DNA of 64,000 nucleotides from Pseudomonas costantinii. GTDB taxonomy: Bacteria > Pseudomonadota > Gammaproteobacteria > Pseudomonadales > Pseudomonadaceae. Numbering within the stretch: the stretch's first letter is position 1; each line of letters starts with the position of its first letter. The notes beneath the pieces were generated by a model. It ran no database searches, was not told the origin of the DNA, and saw only the letters and a list, made by a program, of their open reading frames with translations. The DNA lies in the NCBI RefSeq assembly GCF_001870435.1, contig NZ_MDDR01000066.1, positions 124,001 to 188,000 on the forward strand. Reading direction: 5' to 3'. The translations under genes were made by a program, and so were the position numbers. Below are positions 8,317-17,631 of this stretch, one piece after another.

Positions 8317-8631
8317 ATGGCCAGAAAAACAGCAAAGACTGCTCAAGAAATACTGTTGGAAGATTTTCAAACCCTGGTGAGTGACACCGAAAAACTGCTG
8401 GACGACACCGCCGTCCTGGCAGGTGACCAGGCAGACGAGCTGCGCACCAAGATCCACGACAGCCTGCTCAAGGCCCGCGAAACCCTGCAGCTGACCGAAG
8501 ACTCCTTGCGCGAGCGCGGCCAGGCAGCCGTGACCGCCACCGAAGATTATGTGCAAGCCAACCCTTGGCAGTCGGTCGGCATCGCCGCCGGCGTGGGCTT
8601 TTTGATCGGCCTGCTGGCTACAAGGCGCTAA
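8317..8631 (+). CDS. DUF883 (ElaB/YqjD-type) membrane-anchored protein
   Basis: A 104-residue protein: a long charged helix up to about residue 75, then ANPWQSVGIAAGVGFLIGLLATRR, the C-terminal hydrophobic anchor with terminal arginines typical of ElaB/YqjD. These proteins bind ribosomes and sit in the inner membrane in stationary phase in E. coli. It opens a three-gene operon with a YqjE-like and a YqjK-like protein, the same order as E. coli yqjD-yqjE-yqjK. Confidence 0.9.
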   Translation: MARKTAKTAQEILLEDFQTLVSDTEKLLDDTAVLAGDQADELRTKIHDSLLKARETLQLTEDSLRERGQAAVTATEDYVQANPWQSVGIAAGVGFLIGLLATRR

Positions 8632-8633
8632 TC

Positions 8634-9020
8634 ATGTCTATCGGCGAAACCGGCTCGTCCACGGGCCCAAGCTCCACTTCACGACGCCTGGGCGCGGCGG
8701 TGCTGGGCTTGCTGCACAGCCATGTCGAGTTGTTTGGCATCGAGCTGCAGGAGCAGAAGTCGCGCACCGTCAGCCTGCTGCTGTTTGCCGGCCTCGCTCT
8801 GGTGTTTGCCCTGTTGTTGCTGGTGGGGTTGTCGGCGCTGGTGATGATCCTGGTGTGGGACACCTACCGCCTGACCGGGATCATCAGCCTCTGCGTGTTC
8901 TACATTCTGGCCGCAGGGTTCTGCGGGTTGCGCCTGAAAGCGGCGATATTCGATGAGTCCACGCCCTTCCACGCCACCCTCGAAGAGCTGGCCAATGACC
9001 GGGAGCGCCTGTTGCCATGA
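8634..9020 (+). CDS. YqjE-like phage-holin-family membrane protein
   Basis: A 128-residue protein with two closely spaced hydrophobic segments: TVSLLLFAGLALVFALLLLVG and an ILVWDT loop then IISLCVFYILAAGFCGL. This matches the holin-superfamily-III/YqjE family. The ATG at 8634 follows the previous stop by 2 nt, and an earlier start would run into the DUF883 gene. The role in the envelope is unknown; the holin name reflects topology only. Confidence 0.88.
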   Translation: MSIGETGSSTGPSSTSRRLGAAVLGLLHSHVELFGIELQEQKSRTVSLLLFAGLALVFALLLLVGLSALVMILVWDTYRLTGIISLCVFYILAAGFCGLRLKAAIFDESTPFHATLEELANDRERLLP

Positions 9021-9358
9021 GCCTGACTGAAATCCCGCAAAACACTTCGCGCCGGGAAATGCGCAAGGCGTTGATTCGCCTGCGCATGGAAATGCACCGT
9101 CAGGAAATCCGCCACGAAACCCAGCAACTGATGGCGCCCCTGAACAAGGTGCGCAACATGGGCCAGAACTGGCAGGACAGCCTGGGTATCAAGCACGCTC
9201 CGCTGTGGGGTGTGGCGGCGGTGACACTGATAGGTTTCTTGACCGGCAAGGGCGCCAAGGGCGGCAGTATCAGCAGCCTGACGCGCCTGGTGCGACTGGG
9301 TGCCGGTTTGATCCCGCTGATCAAATTGGCCATGCAAGGCGCTTCGCGTAAAGGTTGA
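9017..9358 (+). CDS. YqjK-like hypothetical protein
   Basis: A 113-residue basic protein: an N-terminal charged helix rich in Arg/Met/Gln (MRKALIRLRMEMHRQEIRHE) and one or two weakly hydrophobic segments, WGVAAVTLIGFLTG and LGAGLIPLIKLAMQ. It overlaps the YqjE-like gene by 4 nt (ATGA) and occupies the YqjK position in the operon. Sequence similarity to E. coli YqjK is weak by eye, so the name rests on position and general character. Confidence 0.75.
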   Translation: MSLTEIPQNTSRREMRKALIRLRMEMHRQEIRHETQQLMAPLNKVRNMGQNWQDSLGIKHAPLWGVAAVTLIGFLTGKGAKGGSISSLTRLVRLGAGLIPLIKLAMQGASRKG

Positions 9359-9392
9359 GCCCCTCTGGCTGCATTCTTGCAGACAGAATCGG

Positions 9393-9426
9393 CCCGGCCC
9401 TCGAAAACGAGGGCCGGGTCTTTTTT
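9393..9426 (+). terminator. Rho-independent terminator of the DUF883 operon
   Basis: CCCGGCCCTCG pairs with CGAGGGCCGGG around an AAAA loop, followed by a TCTTTTTT tract. It ends the three-gene operon 35 bp after the last stop codon. Confidence 0.92.
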
Positions 9427-9450
9427 CGCCAGTTCAATTAAGGAGGCCCT

Positions 9451-10614
9451 GTGATCGACGGGCAACCGCTCGCCTGCTTCCAGCCATTCATCGATACCGC
9501 CACCGGGCGCATTGCAGGCGTCGAAGCCCTCGGCCGCCTGCGCCAGGCTGATGGCCGCTTGCAATCCGTAGGCCCACTGTTTGCTGACCCGCGTACGCCC
9601 GGCGCGACTTTGCGTCGCCTCGACCGGCAGATCCGCGACAATGCCTTGAGTCGCTTGCATGAAGCCCCTGAGGACTGGTTTCTCAGCTTGAACATCTCGC
9701 CACGCTGGATCAACCGCCTGCGTCCCGGCCAAGCCTTGCCCAGCCTGAAACAGCTGCACGCGCATGGCGTCGATCCGCGACGCATTGTGTTCGAGATCAC
9801 CGAGTTGGGCGGCGACATCCAGCGCCTGGCCGACGTGGTAGCACGCTATCGCGAAGCCGGTGCACGTATCGCCATTGATGATTTCGGCGCCGGCTACTCC
9901 CAGCTTGATCGAGTGTTGGCGTTGCAGCCGGATATTCTCAAGCTGGACATGCGCCTGTTCCAGGAAGCCGCTCGCGGCGGGCCGAGCAGTGAGGTGGTGC
10001 GGGCGCTGGCACAAATGGCCGAGAAGACCGGGTGCTGGATCATTGCCGAAGGGGTGGAAACCGAGGCCCAGTTGAACTTCGCCCTGGAGTGCGGCGCGCG
10101 GTATGTGCAGGGTTATCTGTTTGCCCAGGCACAGCTCGATTGGTTTGCCACTGACGCCTTCGTGCCACGCTTTGCCCAACTGCGTACGGCTTATGTCCAG
10201 CAAAAGCTGGCAGAACGCGGACGCGTCATGCAGTTGCGCCTGCAATTGGTCGAGTTGATGAAGATCCTGCAAACCTGGGCACAGGGCCAGGCACCGCTCA
10301 GCCAATTGCCACAACTGCCGGATTTCCCCTGGTTGTTGCGCTTTTACCAATGCGACCGCCATGGCACTCAACTGACGCCCAACTTCGAGTGGCGCCAGGA
10401 TGCCTGGCAGGCCGACAGTCGCTACCTGGGCCACAACTGGTCGTGGCGACCCTACTTCTATCACCTGCTCGCTGAAGGCTGGGAGGAGCGGCGCCTGACT
10501 CTTTCCTCGACCTACCGCGATGCCACCACCAATCAGTACTGCCTGACCGCCGGACAATTCTTCGATAACGGTCAGCGTTTGCTGTTAATCGATATCGACG
10601 CAGCCGGCCTGTAG
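9451..10614 (+). CDS. EAL-domain c-di-GMP phosphodiesterase with YkuI_C-like sensor
   Basis: A 387-residue cytoplasmic protein. The EAL domain fills residues 1-240 and keeps the catalytic set: EALGR (E-x-L-x-R), the Asn in LNISPRW, EITE, IAIDDFGAGYS (DD), ILKLD and AEGVETEAQ, then QGYLF. It should therefore hydrolyse c-di-GMP. The C-terminal 130 residues (from about LPDFPWLLRFYQCD to LIDIDAAGL) resemble the PAS/Cache-like YkuI_C domain that follows EAL in YkuI. The start is GTG behind AAGGAGG. It stands alone between a terminator and dgt. Confidence 0.9.
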   Translation: MIDGQPLACFQPFIDTATGRIAGVEALGRLRQADGRLQSVGPLFADPRTPGATLRRLDRQIRDNALSRLHEAPEDWFLSLNISPRWINRLRPGQALPSLKQLHAHGVDPRRIVFEITELGGDIQRLADVVARYREAGARIAIDDFGAGYSQLDRVLALQPDILKLDMRLFQEAARGGPSSEVVRALAQMAEKTGCWIIAEGVETEAQLNFALECGARYVQGYLFAQAQLDWFATDAFVPRFAQLRTAYVQQKLAERGRVMQLRLQLVELMKILQTWAQGQAPLSQLPQLPDFPWLLRFYQCDRHGTQLTPNFEWRQDAWQADSRYLGHNWSWRPYFYHLLAEGWEERRLTLSSTYRDATTNQYCLTAGQFFDNGQRLLLIDIDAAGL

Positions 10615-10686
10615 ATTTTCGCTTGCCCCGCCAGGACGGAACCGGGAAGCTGGGCGGTGTCATTCACCGCACGGAGAGTACCCGCC

Positions 10687-12018
10687 TTGGATTGGCCCAC
10701 CCTGCTTACCCGAGAACGCCTTGGAAAGCCCCTGCACAGCCCTGAAGAGTTGGGCCGCAGCCCATTTCACAAGGACCACGACCGCATTATTTTCTCCGGC
10801 GCGTTCCGTCGCCTGGGCCGCAAGACGCAAGTGCACCCGGTGTCCAGCAACGACCATATCCATACCCGCCTGACCCATTCCCTGGAGGTCAGTTGCGTCG
10901 GCCGTTCCCTTGGCATGCGTGTAGGCGAAACCCTGCGCAGCGCCCTGCCCGACTGGTGCGACCCGAGTGACTTGGGCATGGTGGTGCAATCGGCCTGCCT
11001 GGCCCATGACATCGGCAACCCGCCGTTCGGGCACTCCGGTGAAGACGCCATTCGCCACTGGTTCCAACAGGCTGCCGGGCGCGGCTGGCTGGATGATATG
11101 AGCAGTGCCGAGCGTAACGACTTCCTCAATTTCGAAGGCAATGCCCAAGGCTTTCGGGTGCTGACCCAGCTTGAGTACCACCAGTTCGACGGTGGCACTC
11201 GACTGACTTACGCCACATTGGGTACTTACCTGAAATACCCCTGGACCGCGCGCCACGCCGACTCTTTGGGCTACAAGAAACACAAGTTCGGCTGCTACCA
11301 GAGCGAGCTGCCGATCCTTGAGCAGATCGCCCACAAGCTCGGCCTGCCACAGCTGGAAGAACAGCGCTGGGCCCGTCATCCGTTGGTCTACCTGATGGAG
11401 GCCGCCGACGATATCTGCTACGCATTGATCGACCTCGAAGACGGCCTGGAAATGGAGTTGCTGGAATATGCCGAAGTCGAGTCGTTGTTGCTGGACCTGG
11501 TAGGTGACGACCTGCCCCAGACGTATCGGCAACTGGGTTCGCAGGACTCCCGCCGACGCAAGCTGGCGATCCTGCGCGGCAAAGCCATCGAACACCTGAC
11601 CAATGCCGCGGCGCGAGCCTTTGTTGAACAACAGGACGCTCTACTCGCCGGCACACTGCCTGGCGACCTGGTAGAGCACATGCACGGCCCCGCCAAACGC
11701 TGCGTACTGGATGCCAAGGACATGGCGCGTAAGAAAATCTTCCAGGACAAGCGCAAGACCCTGCATGAAATCGGCGCCTACACCACGCTGGAAATTCTGT
11801 TGAACGCCTTTTGCGGTGCCGCCCTGGAACAGCATGGCGGACGCACGCCATCGTTCAAGAACCGGCGCATCCTCGATTTGCTGGGCAACAGCGCGCCTAA
11901 CCCCGCTTGGCCGTTGCACGCCTCGTTCCTGCGTATGATCGACTTTATCGCTGGCATGACCGACAGCTACGCAACCGAGATGGCACGGGAGATGACCGGG
12001 CGTTCCAGCCCGCAGTGA
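10687..12018 (+). CDS. dgt: dGTPase-like deoxynucleotide triphosphohydrolase
   Basis: A 443-residue HD-domain protein. Metal-binding motifs are [10 protein letters not shown] near residue 60 and [16 protein letters not shown] near 105; [20 protein letters not shown] follows near 238. Such enzymes cleave dGTP, and often other dNTPs, to the nucleoside and triphosphate. The frame is open from a GTG at 10657, but GGAG sits 10 nt before the TTG at 10687, which gives (M)[14 protein letters not shown], the usual N-terminus of the Pseudomonas dGTPase. The TTG start is therefore preferred. Confidence 0.92.
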   Translation: MDWPTLLTRERLGKPLHSPEELGRSPFHKDHDRIIFSGAFRRLGRKTQVHPVSSNDHIHTRLTHSLEVSCVGRSLGMRVGETLRSALPDWCDPSDLGMVVQSACLAHDIGNPPFGHSGEDAIRHWFQQAAGRGWLDDMSSAERNDFLNFEGNAQGFRVLTQLEYHQFDGGTRLTYATLGTYLKYPWTARHADSLGYKKHKFGCYQSELPILEQIAHKLGLPQLEEQRWARHPLVYLMEAADDICYALIDLEDGLEMELLEYAEVESLLLDLVGDDLPQTYRQLGSQDSRRRKLAILRGKAIEHLTNAAARAFVEQQDALLAGTLPGDLVEHMHGPAKRCVLDAKDMARKKIFQDKRKTLHEIGAYTTLEILLNAFCGAALEQHGGRTPSFKNRRILDLLGNSAPNPAWPLHASFLRMIDFIAGMTDSYATEMAREMTGRSSPQ

Positions 12019-12180
12019 AGATGACGGTCACGCCGCCTGTTCCCCGAACGGAATCTGCCTACGACGGGAACAGAGCGGCCTGATCGAGTTCGCACAGCCA
12101 TTCGAGGAATAATCACGCACGCTTCCGGCTGACTTGGCGAGTAATTCCTACGCCCCCCCATCGATGTTTGACTGACCTGT

Positions 12181-12582
12181 GTGCCCTCTATGCTCAGACA
12201 CCCTCTTCGAATCCTATTGGTGGAGGATCATCCTTTTCAACTCCTGGCCACTCAATGCCTGCTCAAAAGCTTCGGCTTCGATCAACTGACACTCGCAGAA
12301 AATGCCGAACAGGCCATCCGCTCGATGTCACAGTCCGAGGAGCCCTTCGACCTCATGCTGTGCGACCAATGCCTGCCTGATTTACCAGGGCTGGATCTGG
12401 TGGAAATTGCCAGTCGCCGACAGTTTATAACCAGCGCCATTCTACTGAGCGGACTCCCCCCGACAGAACTGTTCAACCTGACAACCCAAGCCTTGCAACG
12501 CGGCCTGCCACTGCTTGGCTATTTGTCGAAACCATTGAACAAAGACGAACTTGCAAAGCTCATCGCTCCAATATTCCGATGA
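12181..12582 (+). CDS. Stand-alone RocR-type receiver domain
   Basis: A 133-residue CheY-like protein with nothing but a receiver: acidic pocket in LLVEDHPFQLLA, phosphoacceptor Asp in FDLMLCDQCLPD, Thr/Ser position in ILLSGLP and the Lys in YLSKPLNKDEL. By eye the stretch VEDHPFQLLA...LLSG...GYLSKPL resembles the receiver of the P. aeruginosa phosphodiesterase RocR, but the EAL domain is missing. The start may be GTG 12181 or ATG 12190. It lies 256 bp upstream of a RocA/RocS-like pair. Confidence 0.85.
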   Translation: MPSMLRHPLRILLVEDHPFQLLATQCLLKSFGFDQLTLAENAEQAIRSMSQSEEPFDLMLCDQCLPDLPGLDLVEIASRRQFITSAILLSGLPPTELFNLTTQALQRGLPLLGYLSKPLNKDELAKLIAPIFR

Positions 12583-12838
12583 TGAATGTAGGACTTTAAA
12601 CACCACCCACCTACGAAAAATCGCCTGAAAGCCACATCCCCCCTTGGCACTGCCACTGACTGCGCTGATTCAAAATTTACTTACAACCGACCTCACAAAG
12701 CCTTAACAAGTGGTAGGCAGTTACCTTTTTTGCCGTAGGATTTCTCCTGTTTTATACCTACTCCCCCCAAGGTTCATACTCCCCCCCAACTTCTGAGCTA
12801 ATGTGCCCGCTTTATTTGCACTTGCATGGAATGTGATT

Positions 12839-13462
12839 ATGAACACAGTTTTTATCATTGATGACCACCCCGTTATCAGGCTGGCAATTCGAATGTTGTT
12901 GGAACACGAAGGTTATAAAGTCGTCGGCGAAACAGACAACGGTTGTGACGCGATACAAATGGTTCGTGAATGCCTCCCAGATTTGATCATTTTAGATATC
13001 AGCATTCCGAAACTGGACGGCCTGGAAGTGCTTTGCCGATTCAATGCAATGAACACCCCGATGAAAACACTCATCCTGACCGCCCAGTGCCCAACGCTGT
13101 TCGCCACCCGCTGCATGCGCTCGGGCGCAGATGGCTATGTGTGTAAAGAGGGTGATCTGAGTGAACTACTAAGTGCGATCCGCGCCGTATTATCCGGCTA
13201 CAACTACTTCCCCAGCCAGGCGTTGAATACCAGCGGACTGGAGAGTAACTCCGAGGAACTGGAACTGTTCAAGACAGTGAATGATCGAGAGTTAATGGTC
13301 CTGCAACTTTTTGCACAAGGCCGCACCAACAAGGAAATTGCCAAAGGTATGTTTCTAAGTAACAAAACCGTCAGCACCTATAAAAAGAGGCTTATGCAAA
13401 AACTCAAAGCCACATCCTTGGTAGAACTTATCGAGATGGCAAAACGAAACGCGCTAGTGTGA
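12839..13462 (+). CDS. BvgA/RocA-like LuxR-family response regulator
   Basis: A 207-residue regulator. Residues 1-118 are a receiver with IIDDHPVIR, phosphoacceptor Asp in LIILDISIPKLDG, and Lys in VCKEGD. Residues 143-205 are a LuxR/NarL helix-turn-helix: RELMVLQLFAQGRTNKEIAKGM and LSNKTVSTYKKRLMQKL. It overlaps the sensor kinase gene by 4 nt (GTGA), as in bvgAS, evgAS and roc systems, and is probably its partner. The open frame reaches 12803, but MNTVFIIDD at 12839 is the family start. The leader upstream is rich in C-runs; no promoter was assigned. Confidence 0.92.
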   Translation: MNTVFIIDDHPVIRLAIRMLLEHEGYKVVGETDNGCDAIQMVRECLPDLIILDISIPKLDGLEVLCRFNAMNTPMKTLILTAQCPTLFATRCMRSGADGYVCKEGDLSELLSAIRAVLSGYNYFPSQALNTSGLESNSEELELFKTVNDRELMVLQLFAQGRTNKEIAKGMFLSNKTVSTYKKRLMQKLKATSLVELIEMAKRNALV

Positions 13463-16400
13463 GAAATCGGATGCCCAGGCGTATAAAGGACTATTTGATT
13501 ATATTGATTGCCGGTGTGTGCATCAGCACTGCCGTGTCCGCAGCCTCTGAAGCTGGCCCGGTACACTTCACCTTATTGAGCCGCGCAAGTCCCGTTCAAT
13601 TGGACATTCAACTGGATAAGGCTCAGCGCCAGTGGCTGCAGAACAAACGCGAGTTGGTGCTAGGTACTGCGGCACCCGACTACCCACCCTTTGATCTGAC
13701 CTCCAGTGGTCATGACTACGAGGGTCTCACCGCCGATTACGCAGGGCTGTTGGCCAAGACTCTGGCCTTGCCAATAAAAGTGTTGCGCTACCCCACTCGA
13801 GAGGCGTCGATCCGTGCCCTTGAAACCGGCGAAATTGACTTGCTGGGCTCCTCCAACGGCTTTGAGGCGGCGAACCCGAACCTTACGCTGTCAGAACCGT
13901 ACGCCGTGGATCAACCGGTACTGGTCACCCGCGAAGGCGAAACACGCAGCCTCAGTGAGGGCTTGGCCGGGCTACGCGTGAGCCTTGTCTACCATTACCT
14001 GCCGCTGAACGAAGTGGCGAAGTTGTACCCAAAGGCAATCATCCGAGCCTATCCGTCTTATCAGAATGCCTTGAATGCGGTCGCGTTCGACCAGGCCGAT
14101 GTATTCCTGGGGGATACCATCTCCACCCACTACATGATCAACAAGGGCTACCTGAAGAACATCCGTATGGCTAATTTCGGCAAACATGAGGCTTATGGGT
14201 TCAGCTTTGCCATGCGTCAGGACCAGCGCATTCTCTTGAGCATCGTCGATGCAGTGCTGGCAGCCGCCCCCATCAACGAACGGGACAGCATTGCCAAACG
14301 TTGGAGCGCTGGAAGCGATATCTTGCTGACCGACCAGAAGCTGCAACTGACTCAGCGCGAAGAACGCTGGTTGAATGACCATCCAGTCGTAAAGGTGATC
14401 GTCAACGAGACATTCGCGCCCCTGACGTTTTTCGACGCCGATGGAAACTTTCGCGGTATCACCGCAGACTTGTTGGAATTGATTCGCCTGCGCACCGGGC
14501 TACGTTTCGAAATCCAGCGCGGCCGTGAAGTCAATGCCATGATCGAACAGATCGGCAGCGGCAAAGCCGACATCATCGGGGCCATCGTTCCCAGCGCCGA
14601 ACGAGAAACTCAACTGAGTTTCAGCCGCCCTTATCTTGAAAACTCCTACGTGCTGTTGACACGCAAGGAGCCCGGCGCGCCCTTGAACCTGGAACAGATG
14701 GCTGGTAAACGCTTGGCGATCACCCAAGGCAACCCACTGAAAAAAATCCTGCACCAGGATTTCCCACAGATTCAACTGGTGGAAGCCAGCGACACCTTCA
14801 AGGCATCGGAGTTACTGGCCCAGGGGCAAGTGGAAGGCGCGGTGAACTCGCTGGTGATCGCTAACTACTTCCTGTCTTCGCAAGTGTTCCAGGACAAACT
14901 GCAGATCAGCACCAGCGTCGGCACCCTGCCGGCCACCTTCGCCCTGGCGACTTCGCGCAAGGCTACCGAATTGAGTTCGATCCTCGACAAAGCGTTGCTC
15001 AGCATTGCCCCGGACGAACTGGGCATCATCAATAGCCGCTGGCGAGGCTACACCTCCGCCTCCGACAGCTACTGGCGCAACTACCACCAGTTGATCGCGC
15101 AAATCATCATCGGCACCGGGCTGCTACTCCTGATTTCCCTGACCTGGAACGCCTACATGCGCCGACAGATCAAACACCGGAAAATGGCCGAGCGCGCCCT
15201 CAACGATCAGTTCGAGTTCATGCGCGCGCTGGTCAACGAGACCCCGCACCCGATCTATGTGCGAGATCGCAGGGGCTTGCTGCAGACCTGCAACGACAGC
15301 TACCTGCAAGTGTTCAACGTCAAGCGTGAAGACGTGATCGGCAAAAGTGCGATCCAGATGAACATGGCCCTGGAAGCGGAAGCGGCGCAATACCATGCCG
15401 ACTACCAACGGGTAGTGGCAGAAGGCAACCCGCTGATTCTCGATCGCACCCTGCATATTCACGATAAAAAACTGACTATCTACCACTGGATCCTTCCGTA
15501 CCGTGACTCCGTTGGCGAAGTCCAGGGCATCATCGGTGGCTGGATTGATATCAGTGAGCGGCGCCAGCTATTCGATGAGTTGCGCGCCGCCAAGGAACGC
15601 GCTGATGAAGCCAACCGGGCCAAAAGCACCTTCCTCGCCACCATGAGCCATGAAATCCGTACGCCGATGAACGCTGTGATCGGCATGCTGGAACTGACCC
15701 TCAAGCGGGCTGACCAGGGCCATCTTGATCGCCCGGCCATAGAAGTGGCCTACAACTCGGCCAAGGATTTGCTGGAGTTGATCGGCGACATTCTGGACAT
15801 TGCACGCATCGAGTCCGGCCGCTTGAGCCTGGCGCCGGAACGCGTGAACCTGCGAGAGGTCATCGAGTCGGTGGTGCGCGTGTTCGACGGCCTGGCACGC
15901 CAGAAAACCCTCAGCCTACTACTGGAATTCAAGCCCGAGCTCGACGATACCGATGTGCTGATCGATCCGTTGCGCTTTAAGCAGGTGCTGTCCAACTTAG
16001 TGAGCAATGCCATCAAATTCACCGAGCGCGGGCAGGTGAAAATCAAGGTAGACGTGCAAGTCACCGACATACCACAGCAGGTCGAAATGAAACTGGTGGT
16101 GGAGGACACAGGCATCGGTATCAGTCGGGACGACCAACTGCGCCTGTTCGAACCCTTTGCCCAGGCCGATAACTCCGGGCACCTGGCCAGGAGCGGCGCA
16201 GGCCTGGGACTGGTTATCTGCCGCAGCCTGTGCGCGATGATGGGCGGGCAACTGAGTCTGAGCAGCGTGCCCATGGTCGGCACCCAAGTGCACATCAACT
16301 TGAAAATGACCCGTCTGCAGCCGGTGCAAGCCGTGGACGAGCTCAAGCCGGCGCCCCCCGCACCCGCCCCGGTACTCAACGTACTGGTGGTGGATGACCA

Positions 16401-17109
16401 CCCGGCGAACCGCTTGCTGATGTGCCAGCAATTGGGCTACCTGGGACATCAGTTCACCGCCGCCCAGCACGGTGCAGCGGGGTTCCAGGCCTGGCGTCAG
16501 GAACGTTTCGACCTGGTCATAGCCGACTGCAACATGCCCATCATGAACGGCTATGAGTTGAGTCGTTCGATCCGTGAGTACGAGCAGCGAGAACAACTCC
16601 CGCCTTGTGTCGTGCTGGGCTTTACGGCCAATGCCCAGCCAGAAGAGAAATTACGCTGCGCTGAAGCAGGCATGGACGACTGCCTGTTCAAACCCATCAG
16701 TCTCACAGCGCTGGAGCGGCAATTGTCGCAGATCAAGCCGCAGTCTTCCGGCATACAGCTGGACCTCAGTAGCCTGGATGCCCTGACGGGAGGCGATCCA
16801 CAGTTGAGCCGCCGCCTGCTTGAGGAGTTGTTGAGTAGCAGCAGTCATGACCGCCAGGAACTGGTCACCTTATTGTCTCGGCAGGCTTCACATCAGGACA
16901 TTATTGACCAGGCCCACAAGATCAAGGGCGCCGCACGCATCGTGCAGGCCGGCGAGTTGGCTGGCCAATGCGAGGCGCTGGAGCAGGCGTGTGCCCGGGG
17001 AGATGATCGGCCAACGATCGAAACCAGCATCAAGACCTTGGAAAAATGCATGCTTGAATTAGAGAGGATGCTACAAATGCGCCTTAATGGCCTGCACTCC
17101 CCGCAATAG
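13459..17109 (+). CDS. BvgS/EvgS/RocS-like unorthodox sensor histidine kinase
   Basis: 1216 residues from GTG 13459 (MPRRIKDYL from ATG 13471 is possible). In order: signal peptide to about 30; two tandem periplasmic solute-binding (SBP_bac_3) domains, about 55-275 and 300-530; membrane segment IIIGTGLLLLISLTWNAYM near 548; PAS about 585-700; HisKA with MSHEIRTPMNAVIGM near 730; HATPase with DTGIGIS near 890 and GAGLGLVIC near 915; receiver with VVDDHPANRLL near 974 and DCNMPIMNG; Hpt with HKIKGAARIV near 1152. This is the full four-step phosphorelay of BvgS. Double Venus-flytrap domains suggest it senses a small ligand; which one cannot be told. Confidence 0.95.
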   Translation: MRNRMPRRIKDYLIILIAGVCISTAVSAASEAGPVHFTLLSRASPVQLDIQLDKAQRQWLQNKRELVLGTAAPDYPPFDLTSSGHDYEGLTADYAGLLAKTLALPIKVLRYPTREASIRALETGEIDLLGSSNGFEAANPNLTLSEPYAVDQPVLVTREGETRSLSEGLAGLRVSLVYHYLPLNEVAKLYPKAIIRAYPSYQNALNAVAFDQADVFLGDTISTHYMINKGYLKNIRMANFGKHEAYGFSFAMRQDQRILLSIVDAVLAAAPINERDSIAKRWSAGSDILLTDQKLQLTQREERWLNDHPVVKVIVNETFAPLTFFDADGNFRGITADLLELIRLRTGLRFEIQRGREVNAMIEQIGSGKADIIGAIVPSAERETQLSFSRPYLENSYVLLTRKEPGAPLNLEQMAGKRLAITQGNPLKKILHQDFPQIQLVEASDTFKASELLAQGQVEGAVNSLVIANYFLSSQVFQDKLQISTSVGTLPATFALATSRKATELSSILDKALLSIAPDELGIINSRWRGYTSASDSYWRNYHQLIAQIIIGTGLLLLISLTWNAYMRRQIKHRKMAERALNDQFEFMRALVNETPHPIYVRDRRGLLQTCNDSYLQVFNVKREDVIGKSAIQMNMALEAEAAQYHADYQRVVAEGNPLILDRTLHIHDKKLTIYHWILPYRDSVGEVQGIIGGWIDISERRQLFDELRAAKERADEANRAKSTFLATMSHEIRTPMNAVIGMLELTLKRADQGHLDRPAIEVAYNSAKDLLELIGDILDIARIESGRLSLAPERVNLREVIESVVRVFDGLARQKTLSLLLEFKPELDDTDVLIDPLRFKQVLSNLVSNAIKFTERGQVKIKVDVQVTDIPQQVEMKLVVEDTGIGISRDDQLRLFEPFAQADNSGHLARSGAGLGLVICRSLCAMMGGQLSLSSVPMVGTQVHINLKMTRLQPVQAVDELKPAPPAPAPVLNVLVVDDHPANRLLMCQQLGYLGHQFTAAQHGAAGFQAWRQERFDLVIADCNMPIMNGYELSRSIREYEQREQLPPCVVLGFTANAQPEEKLRCAEAGMDDCLFKPISLTALERQLSQIKPQSSGIQLDLSSLDALTGGDPQLSRRLLEELLSSSSHDRQELVTLLSRQASHQDIIDQAHKIKGAARIVQAGELAGQCEALEQACARGDDRPTIETSIKTLEKCMLELERMLQMRLNGLHSPQ

Positions 17110-17148
17110 GCAGGAACGAATGAGTCAACTCGCCCCTGCCACGACCGA

Positions 17149-17631
17149 TCAGCAGTCGGTCAAGCGCAGGAAAATCGCCGCCAGCTGCTCGATACCCACC
17201 TGGTCCTGCTGGGTAAAGCGGGCCAGCGACGGGCTATCGAGGTCAAGAACGCCAATCAGTCTGCCGTCCTTGACCAACGGCACCACCAGCTCGCTGTTAG
17301 AAGCGCTGTCACAAGCGATGTGCCCGGGGAACGCGTGAACATCTTCCACCCGCTGGGTTTGTCGCGATGCCGCCGCAGCCCCGCACACTCCACGACCGAA
17401 TGGAATGCGTACGCAGGCGATCTGGCCCTGGAACGGGCCAAGTACCAACTCTTCATTGCGGTTGAGGTAGAAACCCGCCCAGTTCAGGTCGTCCAACTGG
17501 TTAAACAGGAAGGCAGAGAACTGCGCGCTGTTGGCGATGAAATCGCGCTCATCGGCCAGTAGCGACTCCAACTGCGCACACAACATGGCATAGCCATCCA
17601 GACCGGTGCCGGCCTGCTGCAAATCGATCAT
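17149..17631 (-). CDS. Free methionine-(R)-sulfoxide reductase (GAF-domain fRMsr)
   Basis: 160 residues, one GAF domain. The three cysteines of fRMsr are present: CVRIPFGRGVCG carries two and GHIACDSASNSELVVP the third. The enzyme reduces free methionine-(R)-sulfoxide using thioredoxin-type electrons. The frame opens further upstream, but MIDLQQAGTGLDGY at 17631 fits the family and overlaps the DUF815 stop as ATGA, so the two genes are coupled. It converges on the end of the large sensor gene. Confidence 0.88.
   Translation of the reverse strand: MIDLQQAGTGLDGYAMLCAQLESLLADERDFIANSAQFSAFLFNQLDDLNWAGFYLNRNEELVLGPFQGQIACVRIPFGRGVCGAAAASRQTQRVEDVHAFPGHIACDSASNSELVVPLVKDGRLIGVLDLDSPSLARFTQQDQVGIEQLAAIFLRLTDC

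Noticed and set aside
9100-10557. A 485-codon open frame antisense to the EAL gene and its upstream operon
   Set aside because: It covers a terminator and three real genes on the other strand and has no recognisable domain.
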